From Ramicandelaber brevisporus (lineage: Eukaryota; Kickxellomycota; Ramicandelaberales; Ramicandelaberaceae), in contig MU603270.1 in the NCBI GenBank assembly GCA_025201865.1, positions 1 to 10,739 of the forward strand: a DNA stretch of 10,739 nt. The letters run 5' to 3'. The translations under genes were made by a program, and so were the position numbers. This document shows positions 8,024 to 10,739 of the stretch, piece after piece; the first letter of the stretch is position 1, and each line of letters starts with the position of its first letter. Under the pieces are notes generated by a model. The model made no database searches. It was not told the DNA's origin and worked only from the letters and a program-made list of their open reading frames with translations.

Positions 8024-8054
8024 GGGAGAGAGAGGGAGAGAAAGAGAGAGAAAG
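8024..8054 (+). repeat. 31-bp pure purine (GA-rich) tract
   Basis: Every base from 8024 to 8054 is A or G, mostly GAGA repeats, just upstream of the F-box coding region. GA tracts of this type occur in promoters and leaders as nucleosome-poor elements and can form triplex DNA; this is inference for this locus. Confidence 0.7.
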
Positions 8055-8151
8055 CTGCTCAGGAGCCCAAGTTTATTGACTTTACCAGATGCGAAACCTC
8101 TTTCGGCTTTCTGGCGTGGTTAACTCCACATCTCACACCAAGTTCACTAGC

Positions 8152-9600
8152 ATGGCCGACAGCACCGCAATCTCGCCGCTGTTCTGGCTGCCCGTTGAGC
8201 TGCTTGAGGAGATCTCGCAGTTCCTCACCCGCCCCGAGTCTGTTCCAGCCTTAACTGTCGACAAGACTCTGCACAATGTGTTTGCTCGTCGCATTTGGCG
8301 CAATATTAACCATGAATCTCACATTTGGAAGGCAACGTCCAGTGCGTGGAGAGCATATGGCCACCTGGTTCGCACGTTCAGTGTAACAAGCTGGTATGAC
8401 TTTGAGTGTATACCAGATTTGCCGCTTATTGTCGGTCTCAAGATATATCTGAAAGCAGAAAACAGTAGCATCTTTGAATACAAGATGCCAACGCTTCGTG
8501 AACTCACAGTGGTATCCATTCTGAAACCATTTGGACCTGTGCCAGAGAAAAGTGTGCAGAATGTGCTGACATGGATTAAAGAGGCTGAGAAGAGTGGCCA
8601 GGAAGTCAGCGTTGAATGGGATTTGGAGGTGGATACTGCAGACAAGCTTGAATGGATTGAGGATGTGTTAGTGGAGACTGTTTACCTTGAGCGCCATTCT
8701 ATCAAATTCGACTTTGTAGGAAACTGTGTTGATCTTCAGCGTATGGCCAAGTTTGAATCAAGAATTGTAGAAATAAAAATGCCAGAGCTTTTCACAGATA
8801 ATGTTCTGCCAGTGTTGAATGGACTATTGAAGTTGGATGGTGTTGTCTTTAGTCAATTGCGCCGCCTAAATATCGAGCTGCCTGTTTTTGATGGACACGA
8901 CGAAAACCAGTTTATTCCCCAGGTGGATGCAAGCTGGTTCCCGGCGCTCATCTCACTGGAATTGACGTTCTCTGCTGCAACCAGTGAATTCTTGGTTCAT
9001 CCAGTCTTTATCGGCACGTTGGCAAGCCTTACCACTCTGCAACTTGGCTGTTGTGACTACGATGGCTGGGACTTGGTGGTTAAATGGGTGCCGAACGTTC
9101 GTTATCTTGGCTTTTCTTTCTCAGAATTGATGCTTGAGTCCTCTGTTCTCGCACAGTATACACCACTACTCGAGGAGATTATGATTGAAGATGGATGTGA
9201 AATTATGTTTTCAGCTACACGAGACAGCTCGGCACAGCTACTGAATCTGCGCGTCTTGGATATTGGCATGGAGGAAGGCACTGATTATGATATGGATAGC
9301 GATGTGTTCGAGTTCATTGTACTCAATGCCCCCAATTTGCAAACGGTCAAGTTTACATTGTTTCAATCCAGTCACTTTTGTGTGTACAGTCTTGAAGGCG
9401 AGACGAATGACTCAGTACACCATCTGTCAGTGTCATTCGAACTGTCAGCGCTTGAAGAAGTGGACATTGACAATCTGGTCTCGTCGTTTCCAGGTCTCAG
9501 AGTGCTCGAGTATGGCCAGCGGCCGTTTGATGAGAAGATGTTTAACAGCATTCGCCAGCGCCATTCGCACATCAAGGTTCTGCGGAATAGAGCCTTTTAA
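8152..9600 (+). CDS. F-box protein with leucine-rich-repeat-like C-terminus
   Basis: This 482-residue protein opens with an F-box-like motif (LPVELLEEISQFL, residues 13-25, continuing to about 50). F-box motifs bind Skp1 and make the protein a substrate adaptor of an SCF (Cullin-1) ubiquitin ligase. The rest contains irregular leucine-rich strands, such as LRELTVV (about 116), LRRLNIELPVF (about 236), LISLELTF (about 266), LTTLQLGCC (about 293), LRVLDIG (about 366), LQTVKFTLF (about 396), LEEVDID (about 434) and LRVLEYG (about 449). This is the loose LRR solenoid common in fungal F-box proteins. The target is unknown. I prefer the ATG at 8152 (A at -3, G at +4). The in-frame ATG at 8089 would add 21 residues but has a weak context. 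There are no introns and no frameshifts. Its promoter is shared with the protease gene. Confidence 0.8.
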   Translation: MADSTAISPLFWLPVELLEEISQFLTRPESVPALTVDKTLHNVFARRIWRNINHESHIWKATSSAWRAYGHLVRTFSVTSWYDFECIPDLPLIVGLKIYLKAENSSIFEYKMPTLRELTVVSILKPFGPVPEKSVQNVLTWIKEAEKSGQEVSVEWDLEVDTADKLEWIEDVLVETVYLERHSIKFDFVGNCVDLQRMAKFESRIVEIKMPELFTDNVLPVLNGLLKLDGVVFSQLRRLNIELPVFDGHDENQFIPQVDASWFPALISLELTFSAATSEFLVHPVFIGTLASLTTLQLGCCDYDGWDLVVKWVPNVRYLGFSFSELMLESSVLAQYTPLLEEIMIEDGCEIMFSATRDSSAQLLNLRVLDIGMEEGTDYDMDSDVFEFIVLNAPNLQTVKFTLFQSSHFCVYSLEGETNDSVHHLSVSFELSALEEVDIDNLVSSFPGLRVLEYGQRPFDEKMFNSIRQRHSHIKVLRNRAF

Positions 9601-9774
9601 ACCAACTCTTTTAAATCAGCTTTAACGATGGGAAGGCATCGACTAGCCAGCTCATGTTGGATGTGCATCTCGCTTGTGGATGCAATCATTTCTGCGAGGT
9701 GGGAGAGTTGGCGTGTTTTGCCTCAATCTGGCACTTTCCAAGTCGAAACACAAAACAAACCACAAACCACGAAG
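9601..9774 (+). other. Spacer between the F-box gene and the MMS1-like gene
   Basis: This 174-bp stretch must hold the F-box 3' end and the promoter of the next plus-strand gene. TTTTAAA words occur at the F-box stop codon, but I see no AATAAA and no TATA box. The end is rich in CAAA/ACCACAAACC just before the ATG, a typical A/C-rich fungal leader. Several ATGs (about 9628 to 9680) precede the chosen start. Confidence 0.5.
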
Positions 9775-10739
9775 ATGGCGAGACAGCTGCCAGAGATGCA
9801 CGCATATGTACGCACGGTTGTGCGCAGTAGCTACCGCTGGCCGTTGCGCGGCAGATTTCTCTCGGCAGACGAAGAGCAGATCGCGCTCTTCTGCGACGGT
9901 GCAGTCCGTGTCTATCGAGCTGTGTTGACTGCAGACACCGATTGTGCTCTCGAGCTGCTTCGTCAATGCCCACTGGATACAACGTCACTGCTCGCAGCCA
10001 CTGCAATCCACCGTGATTCGGTTTCAGCGAGCGAGCACGACTTGATAGCGGTTGCCACAGATTCTGGCGAGCTGGTCATCTACGAGTTTGATGCGGATGG
10101 TTCTCGCCTCAATGTGGCTGCTCGGTGTGTCATTTCCGAGCCTGGACTGTCGCCGTACAGCCAGGGATTCCACATTGCTGCCGACTCTCATTCGCCGCTG
10201 ATTGCAGCTGCTGCGCTGCGAGGCATGGTTGGAGTGTACCGGCTCGAGTCGAATGCCATCGTCCCTCTGTGCACTCTGAGTGTGTCTGGAGCGATTCTCG
10301 ACATGGCTTTCTTTGAGCCAATCGAATCGGATATCGGAAGGCAAGCGTACTTGGCAATAGCGTGGTTCGACAAAACAACCGGGTGTGTGGCACTCTCAAA
10401 GTGCACAATTCAACTGACCCCCACCTCGACAACATCAGCAGCAGCAATGTCAACGCCAGCATCAGAAGTGATAAGCCATCTCCGCGACATGACTCTCCCA
10501 CATGCGCTGTTAACAAGTCTGCCACAAAGCCCCAGCCGTGGCGTAGTTGTTGCATCTCGGTCTGTATTGCATCTGGTCGATTTCGGCTCGTCGTCAATCA
10601 AACTGGCTGGATCCCTGCAAACTGTGTCGGCTGTGTACGATACCGAGCCGCTGTATACTGGTTTAGCTGTCAGCTGTATCCAGCACAGCGATGTAGACAA
10701 CAGTGCAGTGTATCGTGCGCTCATCAGCACAGACCGAGC
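9775..10739 (+). CDS. DDB1/Rse1/CPSF160/Mms1-type beta-propeller protein, N-terminal part (cut by window end)
   Basis: An ATG at 9775 (A at -3, G at +4) opens a frame that runs without a stop to the right edge, 321 codons. The protein therefore continues outside the window; full family members usually exceed 1000 residues. The translation has the look of the first beta-propeller of the MMS1_N/CPSF_A superfamily. Examples are GRFLSADEEQIALFCDGAVR (26-45), DLIAVATDSGELVIYEFD (89-106, compare the SDSGRIVILEY-type blade of SF3b130/DDB1), GMVGVYRLE, ILDMAFFEP and VVVASRSVLHLVDFG. These scaffold proteins serve Cullin-4 ligases (DDB1/Mms1), the U2 snRNP SF3b complex (Rse1) or mRNA 3' cleavage (CPSF160). 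The visible part is too divergent to choose between them. A low-complexity Thr/Ser/Ala stretch (about 218-233) looks like a loop insertion. The codons are moderately GC-rich. Confidence 0.75.
   Translation, partial: MARQLPEMHAYVRTVVRSSYRWPLRGRFLSADEEQIALFCDGAVRVYRAVLTADTDCALELLRQCPLDTTSLLAATAIHRDSVSASEHDLIAVATDSGELVIYEFDADGSRLNVAARCVISEPGLSPYSQGFHIAADSHSPLIAAAALRGMVGVYRLESNAIVPLCTLSVSGAILDMAFFEPIESDIGRQAYLAIAWFDKTTGCVALSKCTIQLTPTSTTSAAAMSTPASEVISHLRDMTLPHALLTSLPQSPSRGVVVASRSVLHLVDFGSSSIKLAGSLQTVSAVYDTEPLYTGLAVSCIQHSDVDNSAVYRALISTDR

Larger units (their letters stand above)
7813..8151. promoter_or_regulatory. Divergent promoter region of the protease and F-box genes
   Basis: This region separates two head-to-head genes and must drive both. 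TTTATA at 8015-8020 reads TATAAA on the minus strand, about 200 bp upstream of the protease ATG. It could equally belong to the plus-strand gene as TTTATAC. An inverted repeat lies at 7964-7996, a small hairpin at 7924-7948 and a purine tract at 8024-8054. The protease-side leader contains upstream ATGs (for example at 7919-7917) out of frame with the 7812 start. The F-box frame stays open upstream to an ATG at 8089 with a poor context (C at -3, C at +4). Confidence 0.6.

Overview
The window looks like nuclear DNA of a gene-dense, intron-poor eukaryote, most likely an early-diverging fungus. A chytrid-type fungus is my best guess, by inference only. Three genes of about 0.3, 3.3 and 3.3 kb lie in a row on the minus strand, followed by two plus-strand genes. 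No reading frame shows an obvious intron. There are no bacterial operon features. Low-complexity triplet tracts (poly-Q, poly-G, poly-N) occur within the proteins.

Layout: (1) 63-377 minus, a small secreted protein with six cysteines and strikingly GC-rich codons. A TATAAA box lies about 145 bp upstream of its start. (2) 378-1100, non-coding DNA with short CATCCA/CCAGTATCTACAT repeats and a (TG)n microsatellite. (3) 1101-4397 minus, a complete Mtr4-type RNA helicase, the nuclear exosome/TRAMP cofactor. (4) 4398-4485, an 88-bp spacer that must hold the protease 3' end and the Mtr4 promoter and leader. (5) 4486-7812 minus, a large secreted subtilisin-like serine protease with an inserted PA domain and an fn3-like domain. 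(6) 7813-8151, the divergent intergenic region, with an 8-bp inverted repeat, a small hairpin and a pure purine tract. (7) 8152-9600 plus, an F-box protein with irregular leucine-rich repeats. (8) 9601-9774, a short spacer. (9) 9775 to the right edge, plus, the first 321 codons of a DDB1/Rse1/CPSF160/Mms1-type beta-propeller protein, cut by the end of the window.

The genes do not form an evident pathway. Mtr4 is nuclear RNA surveillance. The protease and the small cysteine-rich protein go through the secretory route. The F-box protein is a probable SCF ubiquitin-ligase adaptor. The last gene belongs to a family used by Cullin-4 ligases, splicing and mRNA cleavage. I see no convincing undescribed multi-gene system. 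The points most worth a second look are the six-cysteine secreted protein, the codon-composition shift inside Mtr4, the in-frame triplet-repeat tracts, the dyad in the divergent promoter, and the truncated right-edge gene.
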